A stretch of 64,000 nucleotides of DNA from positions 1 to 64,000 of the forward strand of contig JAFWHO010000002.1 of NCBI GenBank assembly GCA_017515105.1. Direction: 5' to 3'. The DNA is from Candidatus Saccharimonadota bacterium (GTDB lineage Bacteria; Patescibacteriota; Saccharimonadia; Saccharimonadales; Saccharimonadaceae). The translations under genes were made by a program, and so were the position numbers. How positions within the stretch are numbered: the stretch's first letter is position 1; each line of letters opens with the position of its first letter. The notes under the pieces were generated by a model. The model was not told where the DNA came from. It made no database searches and was given only the letters and a program-made list of their open reading frames with translations. Positions 16,434 to 26,400 of this stretch are shown one piece after another.

Positions 16434-16820
16434 TTAAGTCTTACTTGCTGCCTTAGGTTGTGCACCACCGACCGCGATCGCCTTACCCTTACGAGTACGT
16501 GCGTTCGTACGAGTACGCTGGCCGTTGACTGGTAATTTAGCCTTGTGGCGGACACCCTTGTAGGAATTAATATCCTTTAAACGTTTGATATTGTTGCTCA
16601 CGAGACGCTTCAAATCACCCTCAACATGATATTTCGCGGAAATAATGTCATTGATTTTTTGTTCGTCAGCCTCGGTGAGATCTTTGACCCGAGTGGTAGG
16701 CTCGATTTTAGCCTCCGCAAGGATTTTCTTTGAAGTCGTGCGACCAATCCCATAAACGTAAGTAAGGGCAATCCAAACTTGTTTATCGGAAGGGATCACG
16801 ACACTAGCTATTCTAGCCAT
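16434..16820 (-). CDS. rpsM: Ribosomal protein S13
   Basis: 128 aa. Head protein of the 30S subunit that contacts the 50S. Signatures are [35 protein letters not shown], and [20 protein letters not shown]. It follows rpmJ with a 5-nt gap. Usual length. Confidence 0.97.
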   Translation of the reverse strand: MARIASVVIPSDKQVWIALTYVYGIGRTTSKKILAEAKIEPTTRVKDLTEADEQKINDIISAKYHVEGDLKRLVSNNIKRLKDINSYKGVRHKAKLPVNGQRTRTNARTRKGKAIAVGGAQPKAASKT

Positions 16821-16825
16821 ATTTC

Positions 16826-16942
16826 TTAACCCTGCCTTTGCTTATTCTTAGGTTTTTTCTTATTGATAACACGAAGCACACCTTTGCGGCGTACAATGAT
16901 GTCATCAGGGGAGATTTTTTTAACACTTGCACGTACTTTCAT
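16826..16942 (-). CDS. rpmJ: Ribosomal protein L36, cysteine-free form
   Basis: 38 aa starting [20 protein letters not shown] and ending PKNKQRQG. The family's zinc ribbon normally has C-x2-C early and C...H later; here those positions hold SPDD and NKKK, so no cysteine is left. This corresponds to the known zinc-independent form of L36. It has an AAAGGA site and sits between infA and rpsM, the classical place. Confidence 0.93.
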   Translation of the reverse strand: MKVRASVKKISPDDIIVRRKGVLRVINKKKPKNKQRQG

Positions 16943-17080
16943 TGTGTTAAAATCCTTTCCTTATGTTAGAGTTGTGACTCCAAACACTCAATATTAAAAG
17001 CATTTAGCTAAATACTTTTGCAACTAGTATTTAACTGCTACCTCTCATATTAAACGTTGTAAAAATCACAACAGTTAATA
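16943..17080 (-). promoter_or_regulatory. infA-rpmJ intergenic leader, possible promoter
   Basis: 138 bp of AT-rich sequence. On the minus strand a TTGCAA (about 17024) is followed after about 18 nt by a TTTAAT-like -10, and a short GGAGT/ACTC hairpin lies before rpmJ. This may give the alpha genes a second promoter or a ribosomal-protein-binding leader. Weak evidence. Confidence 0.3.
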
Positions 17081-17305
17081 TTAATCTTTGAGTCGAAAAC
17101 TGATTCTGCCCTTTGTAAGATCGTAAGGGGTTAACTCAACCTCGACTCTGTCGCCCGGGACGAGACGAATATAGTTCTTTCGCATCTTCCCGCTCATATG
17201 GGCAACAATAATATGACCATTCTCGAGTTCAACCCGAAACTGGGTATTCGGTAATGCCTCGACAACACTACCAGTGAGTTTAATCACTTCCTTTTGACTA
17301 GCCAT
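17081..17305 (-). CDS. infA: Translation initiation factor IF-1
   Basis: 74 aa, a single OB-fold protein that occupies the 30S A site during initiation. Signatures are [40 protein letters not shown] and [10 protein letters not shown]. An extended -10 (TGCTAAAAT, 17319-17327) ends 13 nt before the ATG, so the leader is only about 6 nt. Lies between a sortase and rpmJ. Confidence 0.97.
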   Translation of the reverse strand: MASQKEVIKLTGSVVEALPNTQFRVELENGHIIVAHMSGKMRKNYIRLVPGDRVEVELTPYDLTKGRISFRLKD

Positions 17306-17318
17306 AAATTACCTAACC

Positions 17319-17327
17319 ATTTTAGCA
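17319..17327 (-). promoter_or_regulatory. Extended -10 promoter of infA
   Basis: TGCTAAAAT on the minus strand, 13 nt upstream of the infA ATG. It separates the infA-alpha unit from the upstream secY-sortase genes. Confidence 0.55.
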
Positions 17328-17373
17328 CATAAAAGCTGTGTTGTAAAGGATTAAATTAGCGTTTTTTTGCAAT

Positions 17374-18081
17374 TTAATCTTCGGCAAGCACTGCTCTTAC
17401 GAACTGACGAGAAAGGTAAGTTCCCTGCTGCTGCGACCATTCACCAGTACAAGAAATCAAAGTGATAGACTCTTCGCCATATACCGGGCTTTTTAACGCA
17501 GTAGACATATATGCATCAGCCTCGCTAAGTAACACACTAACATTCTCAACTACCTCATAGTTATAAATAGCGCCGTCACCCCTCTCAACCGCAATTAAAT
17601 CACCCTCAGCCAAGCTTGGTAAATCCTTAAACACCCCGTGTACGTGCGGACCACCGTTATGCCCATCTATAAGCATAGTGCCACCCTGGCCCGGCAAACC
17701 AGATTTATTATACCAACCCACGTCAAAAATATTCCGCGGAGTATCAAGCTCACCACTATTATTGACCCCCATCGACAAAATCCTAGCATTACGAATCCCG
17801 AGCTTACTAACAGTTAAGTATCTCGGATGGTCAGGTGCTACAGTATATTCATACACCTCGTCATCGGTGGGCGGGATCTCAATCAAATCTTCCTGAGATA
17901 CGGTAGACCCAGCCGCCACAGCACGTTCACTCCCCTCTTTCTCGCTATAATAAGAAGCCTCAAAAGTAGCAACCTTTATTATGAAAGTCAAAAATAATAT
18001 ACCAAGAATTCCATAGATCACCCATTTAACAATGCGTTTTGGACTAAACTCAATCTTGAAGTTCTTCATCTTTGTAGTCAT
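17374..18081 (-). CDS. Sortase inside the secY-infA region
   Basis: 235 aa. Residues about 16-40 form an N-terminal membrane helix, then a linker, and the sortase domain holds its triad: His in LIDGHNGGPH, Cys in LISCTG, Arg in SRQFVRAVL. It is a different subfamily from the sortase at 6917. The ATG at 18081 overlaps the end of secY by 32 nt (ATG at 18069 is an alternative), which suggests coupling to secY. A sortase co-expressed with the Sec translocase channel fits anchoring of secreted proteins. Confidence 0.88.
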   Translation of the reverse strand: MTTKMKNFKIEFSPKRIVKWVIYGILGILFLTFIIKVATFEASYYSEKEGSERAVAAGSTVSQEDLIEIPPTDDEVYEYTVAPDHPRYLTVSKLGIRNARILSMGVNNSGELDTPRNIFDVGWYNKSGLPGQGGTMLIDGHNGGPHVHGVFKDLPSLAEGDLIAVERGDGAIYNYEVVENVSVLLSEADAYMSTALKSPVYGEESITLISCTGEWSQQQGTYLSRQFVRAVLAED

Positions 18082-19486
18082 CGTAAGTTATCATTAGAGC
18101 CCTAGAATCCACCGACCTTAGATTCTCTAACGCCACCGTTACTACGATTAGAAGCCCAGTACCCGAAATGGACAAACCAATCGGTGCACCAGTTAGCAAA
18201 ATAAAGATATAATCTGTAATAAACGGAAGCATTGCGATAAGACCAAGCGCAAGAGCCCCGAATAGGTCCAACCTATTCACCACTTTCGACAAATACTTCG
18301 AAGTAGTGATACCAGGTCTGACCCCTTCAATAAACCCACCTTGCTTCTGCAAATTATCCGCAATCTCCTTAGTATTAAAGATAATCGACGTATAGAAATA
18401 AGTGAAGATAAACACTAGAACAAAGTACATTAAAGGATATACGAACCATTGCATAGTAATACCATCTGGATACATGGTCGCGTAGTTATTAGCTGAAGGC
18501 GCCGAAAATACCGACACAAGCGTAGAGCCAACTTCATTGCCCGGATCAACAGAAGTAATTACTTGTCCAACCAAAGCCGGCAAAGACAAGAAAGCGGTCG
18601 CAAAAATCACCGGAATCACACCCGCAGCAATTAACTTAATTGGCAAAATAGATTTGATCCCGCCATAAGACGAATTACCATGCACACGTTTAGCATAATT
18701 AATCGTAATAATCCGTTGCGCCTCATTCAGCTTCACTAAGAAGTAAATTACAATCAGCATCGCTATCGCGAATCCTACAATAATCCAGAACACCGTTGGA
18801 TCAACTGGAAGCTCGAACCAACCAAACAAGCTAAGCGTACCTTTAGAAGTGTCGAATAAGGCGTTACCGAGGGAGGCCATCGTCGAAGGAAGCTGTGAGA
18901 TGATCGAAGCAAAGATAATGGTCGATATACCATTACCAATGCCCTGCTCAGTTATAAGCTCGCCTAGCCACATCAAGATAATCGAACCTGCCGTCATCGC
19001 TGTAACAGACAAGGCCCAGTCCCCGATAGAAGGCGTAAAGTCACTTGCGAGGTTTGCCGACAAGGTTGACTGATATAGGATAAAGATGTAAGCAATTGAC
19101 TGTACAATAGCTAGAGGGACAGTGAGCATTCTAGTCCACTGGTTAATCTTTCTGCGGCCAGTTTCACCATCATTAGATAATTCTTCGAGTGAAGGGATCG
19201 CCTTCGTAAGAAGCTGAATCACAATCGAACCGGTAATATAAGGTGAAAGACCCACCATGATAATACTAAGAGAAGCAAGTCCACCACCGGAAATCAAATT
19301 AAGAAAACTCGAAAAATCAGATTTTTGCATTAGGTTAGAAACAGCTTCCTTAAAGGTAGAAGCGTCACCCATTGGAACAGGAATCTGTGCCAATAATCTA
19401 TATGCCACAATGATACCAAGTATAATCAATACTCGTTTCAACATGTCTTTATTCTTTAGGGATCTGAAAATAGTCTTGAAATGCAT
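18050..19486 (-). CDS. secY: Preprotein translocase subunit SecY
   Basis: 478 aa, ten membrane helices. Forms the protein-conducting channel. Signatures are the N-terminal helix AYRLLAQIPVPMG, the plug-like segment, GLSPYITGSIVIQLL, TEQGIGNGISTIIFA and LQKQGGFIEGVRPG near the C-terminus. Ends in TGA, which supports the standard code. It lies after rpoC and its terminator instead of next to rplO in the spc operon, a relocation relative to most bacteria. AAGAGG precedes the ATG. Confidence 0.97.
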   Translation of the reverse strand: MHFKTIFRSLKNKDMLKRVLIILGIIVAYRLLAQIPVPMGDASTFKEAVSNLMQKSDFSSFLNLISGGGLASLSIIMVGLSPYITGSIVIQLLTKAIPSLEELSNDGETGRRKINQWTRMLTVPLAIVQSIAYIFILYQSTLSANLASDFTPSIGDWALSVTAMTAGSIILMWLGELITEQGIGNGISTIIFASIISQLPSTMASLGNALFDTSKGTLSLFGWFELPVDPTVFWIIVGFAIAMLIVIYFLVKLNEAQRIITINYAKRVHGNSSYGGIKSILPIKLIAAGVIPVIFATAFLSLPALVGQVITSVDPGNEVGSTLVSVFSAPSANNYATMYPDGITMQWFVYPLMYFVLVFIFTYFYTSIIFNTKEIADNLQKQGGFIEGVRPGITTSKYLSKVVNRLDLFGALALGLIAMLPFITDYIFILLTGAPIGLSISGTGLLIVVTVALENLRSVDSRALMITYDDYKDEELQD

Positions 19487-19529
19487 ATAAACCTCTTAAT
19501 AACTTATTTCATGATACCACACCCGAGAT

Positions 19530-19561
19530 AAAAAATAAAGGGCTTTTCGCCCTTTATTTTC
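19530..19561 (-). terminator. Terminator between rpoC and secY
   Basis: AAATAAAGGGC/GCCCTTTATTT stem with a GAAA tetraloop and a T-run on the minus strand. Confidence 0.85.
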
Positions 19562-19574
19562 CGCTCTCAACTTT

Positions 19575-22500
19575 TTACAAGTTTTCGAGATCTTCCTCGG
19601 TTGGCACTTTTGAATCAGGCACCTCGAAATCACTAAGAGGAGCCACGCCAGTACCCACAGGGATCTTACGACCAATGATAACGTTCTCTTTAAGGCCACG
19701 CAAGTGATCAACTCTACCACTAATTGCAGCGTTAATAAGAACACGGGTCGTATCCTGGAAGGATGCAGCTGACAAGAACGAATCAGAGAAGATCGAAACT
19801 TTGGTAATACCAAGCAACAAGTTATTGTAAGTTGCAGGTTGCTTACCCTCTGCTTCAAGCTCTTTGTTCGTAGTACTTACGGCTGTCCTTGAAGTAATAT
19901 CACCAGATACAAATTCTGAATCACCCGGATCAACAATTTGAACCCTGGAGAACATTTGACGCACCAAGATCTCAAGATGTTTCGGCGAAATCTCATGACC
20001 CTGAGCAGCATAAACGTTCAAAACGTCATTCATAATATAGCGCTCTGTAGCCTCAATTCCTTTGTATTTCAAAAGATCTTGGAGGTTCAAAGAACCGGTC
20101 GTAATTCTGTCGCCAGCTTTCACTGAATCATTAGACTTAACAACTAACTCAGCTTCACCCGGAATCTCAAGCTTCACTGGTGCGCCTGCAGCAGATACTA
20201 GGATAATAGCATCCTTTACAAGTTCCACCACGCCAGCATTCGGAGCCTTAATGGCGGCAGACTTTGAACTCTTGCGAACCAAAGTTGCACCAGCTTTTAC
20301 GCTCTCGCCATCTTTTACTGACGGCTTGCGACCGTCAAGCTCAATTCTTTCAATCGCACCAGACTGAGGAGTAATAGTTACGATATAGTGACTGTTCTCT
20401 TCGCGTACTTCAACAACACCATCAATAGGTGTGACATACGCCTGACCTTTAGGTGTTCTAGCTTCGAGAAGCTCTTCCACACGAGGAAGACCTCTAGCAA
20501 TTGCACCAGAACCAGCCACACCAGAACCATGCTTAGTATCAAGTGTAAGCTGCGTACCAGGCTCACCGAGGGACTGTGCCGCAATCACACCAACCGGCTC
20601 ATTTGCAGCAACTAGTTCCCTAGTCGACATATCTACACCGTAAGCCTTACGTGGAATACCATTGATAGCAGTAGTTGACAACACTGATTGGATCTTTACA
20701 GACTCGATCTTCTCATCGGCTTCAACTTGCTCAGCTAATTCTTTAGTGATGAGCTCGTCTGCTTCAAGGTAGCCAGGGATAGGTTCAGCAGTATAACGAC
20801 CAACGAGTCTAGCACTAAAGCTAATACCAGAAACCTCAGATTCGTTACGATAAACCGTAAACCCAGGATCTTCAGCCTCTTCGTCGGTAGTAAACACGTC
20901 CTGAGACACATCTACGAGACGACGAGTTAGGTAACCGGAGTCCGCAGTACGAAGAGCGGTTGACACCTGACCCTGACGTGCACCTCGAGTCGCGATAAAT
21001 GACTCCAAAGTGTTAAGACCCTTCTTATACGAAGACTTAACTGGAAGCTCGATTTCATTGTTGTTGATGTCCACCATGATACCAATCTCAGCAGAAGCGA
21101 GCTTGATGTTCGAAATATTACCACGAGCACCAGAATTCACCATCACCGCGATATCGGTGTCCATTTCAGCCAACTTCGATGACAAGAAGTCAGAAATCTT
21201 CTTATCGATGTCACGCCAGTTAGCGATTGTAAGCTTGTAGCGCTCCTCATCCGTAGTAAGACCATCGTTGTAATCTTGCTGGATAAGAGCAGTCTTAGCA
21301 TCACCCTCAGCGATGAAATCATCAATCTCGTTGTAGGTTGGGTAATCATCCTTAGCAGTAGAAATCGAAGCGATTGTCTCATACTCAAAGGCCAAATCTT
21401 TCAAAGTATCTGCAGTTTTCACCATTACCTCTGATCCGTACAAATCAAAGATGTTTGCCATCACCTTAGAAAGGTTCTTCTTGGTTTGGACAGAGTTATC
21501 ATATGGATAATCTTCTGGCAAAATCTCATTGAAGATCACGCGACCGAGAGTCGTATCGCGAATCGCTTTCTTAGTAAACACGCGAATTGGCGTTTGTAGC
21601 GCGATTAAGCCCTGATCATAAGCCATTTCAGCTTCATAAACAGATGAAAATGCCTTTGGCTCATCCGTATCGGTCCCTGGTTTATCATAGGTTAGATAAT
21701 AAGCACCAAGCACTACGTCCTGATAAATAGCAAGCACAGGTGAACCATCAGCAGGCTTCAGCAAGTTCTTGGAAGCCGACATAAGTTCCTTAGCCTCAAG
21801 CTGAGCAGCGTCAGACAAAGGTAGATGCACGGCCATCTGGTCACCATCGTAGTCAGCGTTAAAGCCGGAAGCTACTAGTGGATGTAATTTGATTGCTTTA
21901 CCATCGATTAGTCTAGGCTGGAAAGCTTGTACCGACAAACGGTGCAAGGACGGAGCACGGTTAAGGAGCACATATTTACCCTTAATTACCTCATCCAAAG
22001 CATCCCAAACTACAGTTTCCTTAGCTTCAATCAATCTCGAAGCAGAGCGGATGTTGTTAGCATATTCATTACCAATGAGCCACGAAATCACGAATGGCTT
22101 AAATAGCTCGAGCGCCATTTGTTTTGGCAAGCCACATTCGTGAAGCTTAAGTTCCGGACCAACAACAATCACTGAACGACCAGAGTAGTCAACACGCTTA
22201 CCAAGCAAGTTCTGGCGGAAGCGACCCTGCTTACCCTTGAGGAGGTCAGAAAGTGATTTAAGCTTACGACGACCGTTGGTTGAGTTAGCGCCTCTGGAGC
22301 CATGCGCAGCAGAGTTATCGATCAAAGCATCGACAGCTTCCTGCAACATTCTCATTTCGTTGCGGCAAATCACCTCAGGTGCATTAAGATCAATCAACTT
22401 CTTCAAACGGTTGTTACGGTTAATAACTCTACGATAAAGATCATTAAGGTCTGAAGTGGCAAATCTACCACCAGGAAGTGCGATCATAGGACGTAGATCC

Positions 22501-23408
22501 GGCGGGATCACCGGGATCACTGTCATGATCAAATCTTCTGGCTTGATACCAGCAGCTTGCATACCCTCGAGAGTTTTAAGTCTCTTTTGGATCTTCTTCT
22601 CTCTTTGACCTTTAGCTTCTTCTTCTTCAGCTTTAAGGTCAGCAATCAACTTATCAAGATCGATTTCATCAAGCATCTTCTTGATAGCAGTTGCACCCAT
22701 TTCTACTGTGATCAAATCTTCGTACTCTTCTGGAAGATTACGATATTGCACCTCAGTAATTACGCCGCCCTTCTTGAACGATTCAAGAGTAGCTTTGCGA
22801 GAAAGATAATCATTTTGAAGATCTTCAAGTTCTTTGGTCTGAGCTTCAGCAAGAGCCTTGACGTCAGCACCTTCTGCCTTTGCCTCTTTCTCGTAGCGAA
22901 TTTTAATCGCATCGCGAGCAGTGTTGGTCTGAGCTTCAAGTGACTCTAATCGCTTTTGTACTTCATCAGTCTTTGCATCGATAATAAGGTAAGTAGCAAA
23001 GTAAACAACCTTCTCAATGTTCTTGACAGTAATATCAAGAAGAAGTGACAAAGCGGAAGGCACGCCACGCATAAACCAAATATGCGCAACCGGGGCAGCG
23101 AGTGAAATGTGACCCATTCTCTCACGCCTTGTGATTGACTTGGTGACTAGGTTACCTTCTTTATCAACCGCAGCCTCACGCGAACGTACGCCTTTAAGCT
23201 TAGCGTCGTGTGGATTAATATCTTTTGTTGGCCCAAAAATCCTTTCACAGAACAAACCGTCCCGTTCTGGTTTTTGAGTTCGATAGTTAATCGTTTCTGG
23301 CTTGGTTACTTCGCCGTAACTCCAATTCAAGATGTCATCTCGGCTAGCTACCGATAGACGAATCGAATCAAAGTCCGAAGCGCTGATAAAATTGTCCATC
23401 CACGCCAT
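19575..23408 (-). CDS. rpoC: RNA polymerase beta' subunit, lacking zinc cysteines
   Basis: 1277 aa. Catalytic subunit with NADYDGDQMAVHLP (three Asp bind Mg), KQGRFRQNLLGKRVDYSGRS and the bridge/trigger region EPVGVIAAQSLGEPGTQLTL. The N-terminal zinc finger is missing: after GLFCERIFGPTKD the sequence runs INPHDAKLKGV and SREAAVDKEGNLVTKS to RRERMGHISLAAPVAH without the usual four Cys. The second zinc cluster, normally Cys-bearing before YGRNLATG, reads SVLSTTAINGIPRKAYG. The start at 23408 follows the rpoB stop by 1 nt with GGAG upstream; a longer frame to 23453 lies inside rpoB. Confidence 0.96.
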   Translation of the reverse strand: MAWMDNFISASDFDSIRLSVASRDDILNWSYGEVTKPETINYRTQKPERDGLFCERIFGPTKDINPHDAKLKGVRSREAAVDKEGNLVTKSITRRERMGHISLAAPVAHIWFMRGVPSALSLLLDITVKNIEKVVYFATYLIIDAKTDEVQKRLESLEAQTNTARDAIKIRYEKEAKAEGADVKALAEAQTKELEDLQNDYLSRKATLESFKKGGVITEVQYRNLPEEYEDLITVEMGATAIKKMLDEIDLDKLIADLKAEEEEAKGQREKKIQKRLKTLEGMQAAGIKPEDLIMTVIPVIPPDLRPMIALPGGRFATSDLNDLYRRVINRNNRLKKLIDLNAPEVICRNEMRMLQEAVDALIDNSAAHGSRGANSTNGRRKLKSLSDLLKGKQGRFRQNLLGKRVDYSGRSVIVVGPELKLHECGLPKQMALELFKPFVISWLIGNEYANNIRSASRLIEAKETVVWDALDEVIKGKYVLLNRAPSLHRLSVQAFQPRLIDGKAIKLHPLVASGFNADYDGDQMAVHLPLSDAAQLEAKELMSASKNLLKPADGSPVLAIYQDVVLGAYYLTYDKPGTDTDEPKAFSSVYEAEMAYDQGLIALQTPIRVFTKKAIRDTTLGRVIFNEILPEDYPYDNSVQTKKNLSKVMANIFDLYGSEVMVKTADTLKDLAFEYETIASISTAKDDYPTYNEIDDFIAEGDAKTALIQQDYNDGLTTDEERYKLTIANWRDIDKKISDFLSSKLAEMDTDIAVMVNSGARGNISNIKLASAEIGIMVDINNNEIELPVKSSYKKGLNTLESFIATRGARQGQVSTALRTADSGYLTRRLVDVSQDVFTTDEEAEDPGFTVYRNESEVSGISFSARLVGRYTAEPIPGYLEADELITKELAEQVEADEKIESVKIQSVLSTTAINGIPRKAYGVDMSTRELVAANEPVGVIAAQSLGEPGTQLTLDTKHGSGVAGSGAIARGLPRVEELLEARTPKGQAYVTPIDGVVEVREENSHYIVTITPQSGAIERIELDGRKPSVKDGESVKAGATLVRKSSKSAAIKAPNAGVVELVKDAIILVSAAGAPVKLEIPGEAELVVKSNDSVKAGDRITTGSLNLQDLLKYKGIEATERYIMNDVLNVYAAQGHEISPKHLEILVRQMFSRVQIVDPGDSEFVSGDITSRTAVSTTNKELEAEGKQPATYNNLLLGITKVSIFSDSFLSAASFQDTTRVLINAAISGRVDHLRGLKENVIIGRKIPVGTGVAPLSDFEVPDSKVPTEEDLENL

Positions 23409-23409
23409 C

Positions 23410-26400
23410 TTAGAACTCCTCTCCGAGATCAACAGTTCCATCCGACTCGTCAATCTCTGTTATTTCGACACCTTCTTCCGCCATCATGGCTTCTGCCTCT
23501 TCCTCATCAAGATCGAGGATCTGCGGCTCGGTATCTTTTTTATGTTGATCATAGATGGATTGATCATCTTTTGATTTTTCAATTTCCTTTGATGTGCGCT
23601 CAATCACATCACCAGCGTCAGCAGCCTCACCGTGATCCAAGAGATCTACCTTAAGGCCGAGACCCTGCAACTCTTTCACCAACACGTTGAAGCCTTCAGG
23701 AAGCTTCGGACCTTCAATTGGTTCGTGTTTGATGATTGCCTCATAAGCTTTCGCACGTCCATAAACATCATCTGACTTGATAGTAAGCATTTCCTGCAAA
23801 GTAGTAGCTGCACCGTAAGCCTCAAGTGCCCAGACCTCCATTTCCCCGAAGCGCTGACCACCGTTCTGCGCCTTACCACCGAGCGGCTGCTGGGTAACCA
23901 TTGTATAAGGACCAGTTGAACGAGCGTGAATCTTATCTTCAACCATGTGGTGAAGCTTTAGCATATGCATCACACCAACAGAGGTTCTTTCGTTAAACGG
24001 CTCACCAGTCAAACCGTCGAAGAGTTGAACTCTACCGTCGCGGGCATAGCCAGCTTTTTCGAGCTCATCAGAGATTACCTCGTCAGGTACACCATTAAAT
24101 GACGGCGTAGCAACCTTATAGCCAAGTGCCCTAGCTGCCATACCAAGGTGAGTTTCAAATAGCTGACCGAGGTTCATGCGGCTTGGCACACCCATTGGGC
24201 TAAGCACTACATCGATTGGCGTACCATCGGCCATAAATGGCATGTCTTCCTTAGGAAGAATCCTGGAAACCACACCCTTGTTACCGTGGCGACCAGCAAG
24301 CTTATCACCTACGCCGATCTTACGCATTTCAGCTACGAAGATCTTGATTTGCATAATCACACCAGCTTTGAGTTCGTGACCCTGCTCTCTGGTGTAAACG
24401 CGTACATCGACAACTTTACCAGTCGAAGAACCATTCATTCTGACAGAAGTATCGCGTACATCTTTGGCTTTTTCACCGAAGATAGCACGGAGAAGTCTTT
24501 CCTCAGAGCTTAGCTCTTGCTCACCCTTAGGTGTAATTTTACCTACGAGAATGTCGCCATTTTTGACCTCGGAACCGATAGCCACAATACCGTCTTCACC
24601 AAGATGCCTCAAAGAATGCTCTGAAACATTTGGAATATCACGAGTTACTTGCTCTGGACCAAGTTTGGTCTCACGAACTTCGACATCGAAATCTTTAATG
24701 TTGATCGAAGTTAAAGTATCATCCTCGACCAAACGGTTCGAAATAACGATCGCGTCGTCCATGTTATAACCACGCCATGGCATAAATGCTACGAGAAGGT
24801 CACGTCCAAGTGCCAACTCGCCGTTATTGATAGATGCACCTTCGATCAAAGTGTCACCCTTCTTGACCTTCTGGCCACGACGAACAGCACATCTTTGGTT
24901 GTAACACCTATCATCATTGGTCTTTTCAAAGTGTTGTAGTTTGTATTCTACATCTCCGCCCTTATCGTAAGTTACGATTACAGACTCGGCATCAGCTTTC
25001 TTAACAACGCCAGCCCCAGTAGCTACTACGATCTGTGAAGTGTTCAAAGCGACTTCACGCTCGATACCAGTACCTACGATAGGATTATCCTGGCGAAGTA
25101 GAGGCACAGCCTGTTTCTGCATTGCGCAGGCCATCAAAGAACGGTCAACACGGTTTTTCTCTACAAATGGAATAAGTGATGCTGACACACCAAGAATCTC
25201 TTTGTGAGCCGCGTCAATATGAGTTACTCTTTTTGCTTCAACCTGTGCAGGAGTACCATGCACACGTGCGGACACCCAGTCTTCGACAAATTTACCATTT
25301 TTGTCTAGCTTAACCGAAGCGTCAGCGATAATCATGTCGTTCTCAGTATCGGCATCCATGTAAACTACTTCATCGGTAACCTTACCGTTCTTTACGACGA
25401 CATAAGGAGCCTCGATGAAGCCATATTCGTTAATCTTGGCGTAAGTTGCAAAGTTAAGCACGAGACCTACGTTACCACCTTCTGGTGTCTCAACCGTACA
25501 AATACGGCCATAGTGGGTCGGGTGAGCATCACGTACGTCAAAGCCAGCGCGTTCCCTAGTCAAACCACCAGGACCCATCGAGCTTAGACGGCGCTTGTGT
25601 GCAAGTTCTGAGAATGGGTTAACCTCATCCATAAGCTGTGAAAGCTGAGAAGTTGAGAAGAATTCCTTAACAGCAGCCACGACAGGACGTGAATTTAGAA
25701 GCTGTGAAGGAGTGACTTCCTCAAGGTTAGCCATTGACATTCTGTCTAGAATATTACGTTGTAAGCGAAGCATACCAAGGCGGAATTGCCTTTGTACGAG
25801 CTCGCCGACGAGCTTCACACGACGATTAGACAACGAGTCGATATCATCCGGCGCTTCTTGTGTGTTGTTCAATCTGATGATTTCGGAAACAATTGCCACG
25901 ACGTCTTTCATTTGCAAAGTTCTGAACTCAGGTTCATTTGGCGTATCAAACCCAAGACGGCGATTAATCTTAAATCTACCAACGTTTGAATAATCATAGC
26001 GTTTCTTGTCGAAGAAAGTACGCTCAATCATTGATTTAGCGTTCTCAACGGTTGCAAGATCGCCTGGACGAAGCTTGCGATAAACTTCAAGCAAAGCTTC
26101 ACCTTGGTTCGAAGTCGTATCTTTTTCGAAAGTAACTTCGATATATTTCTTCTCACCAGTGTCAACCTTAGAAAACGCGTTCTCAATCTCGCTCTTCTTC
26201 ATACCAAGTGCACGAAGGAAAGTTGTGACCGGGATTTTACGACGACGATCAATCTTTACATAGATTGCACCGTTTACAGCGGTCTCGAACTCGAGCCAAG
26301 CACCACGGCCTGGAATTACCTTAGCACCATAATAGCGCTTCAAACCAACCGTCTCAGCGTTAAAGAACACCCCAGCCGAGCGAATCAATTGGGAAACGAT

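Noticed and set aside
23409-23453. RpoC start at 23453 inside rpoB
   Set aside because: The extra residues do not match RpoC N-termini, and the ATG at 23408 has GGAG and follows the rpoB stop by 1 nt.
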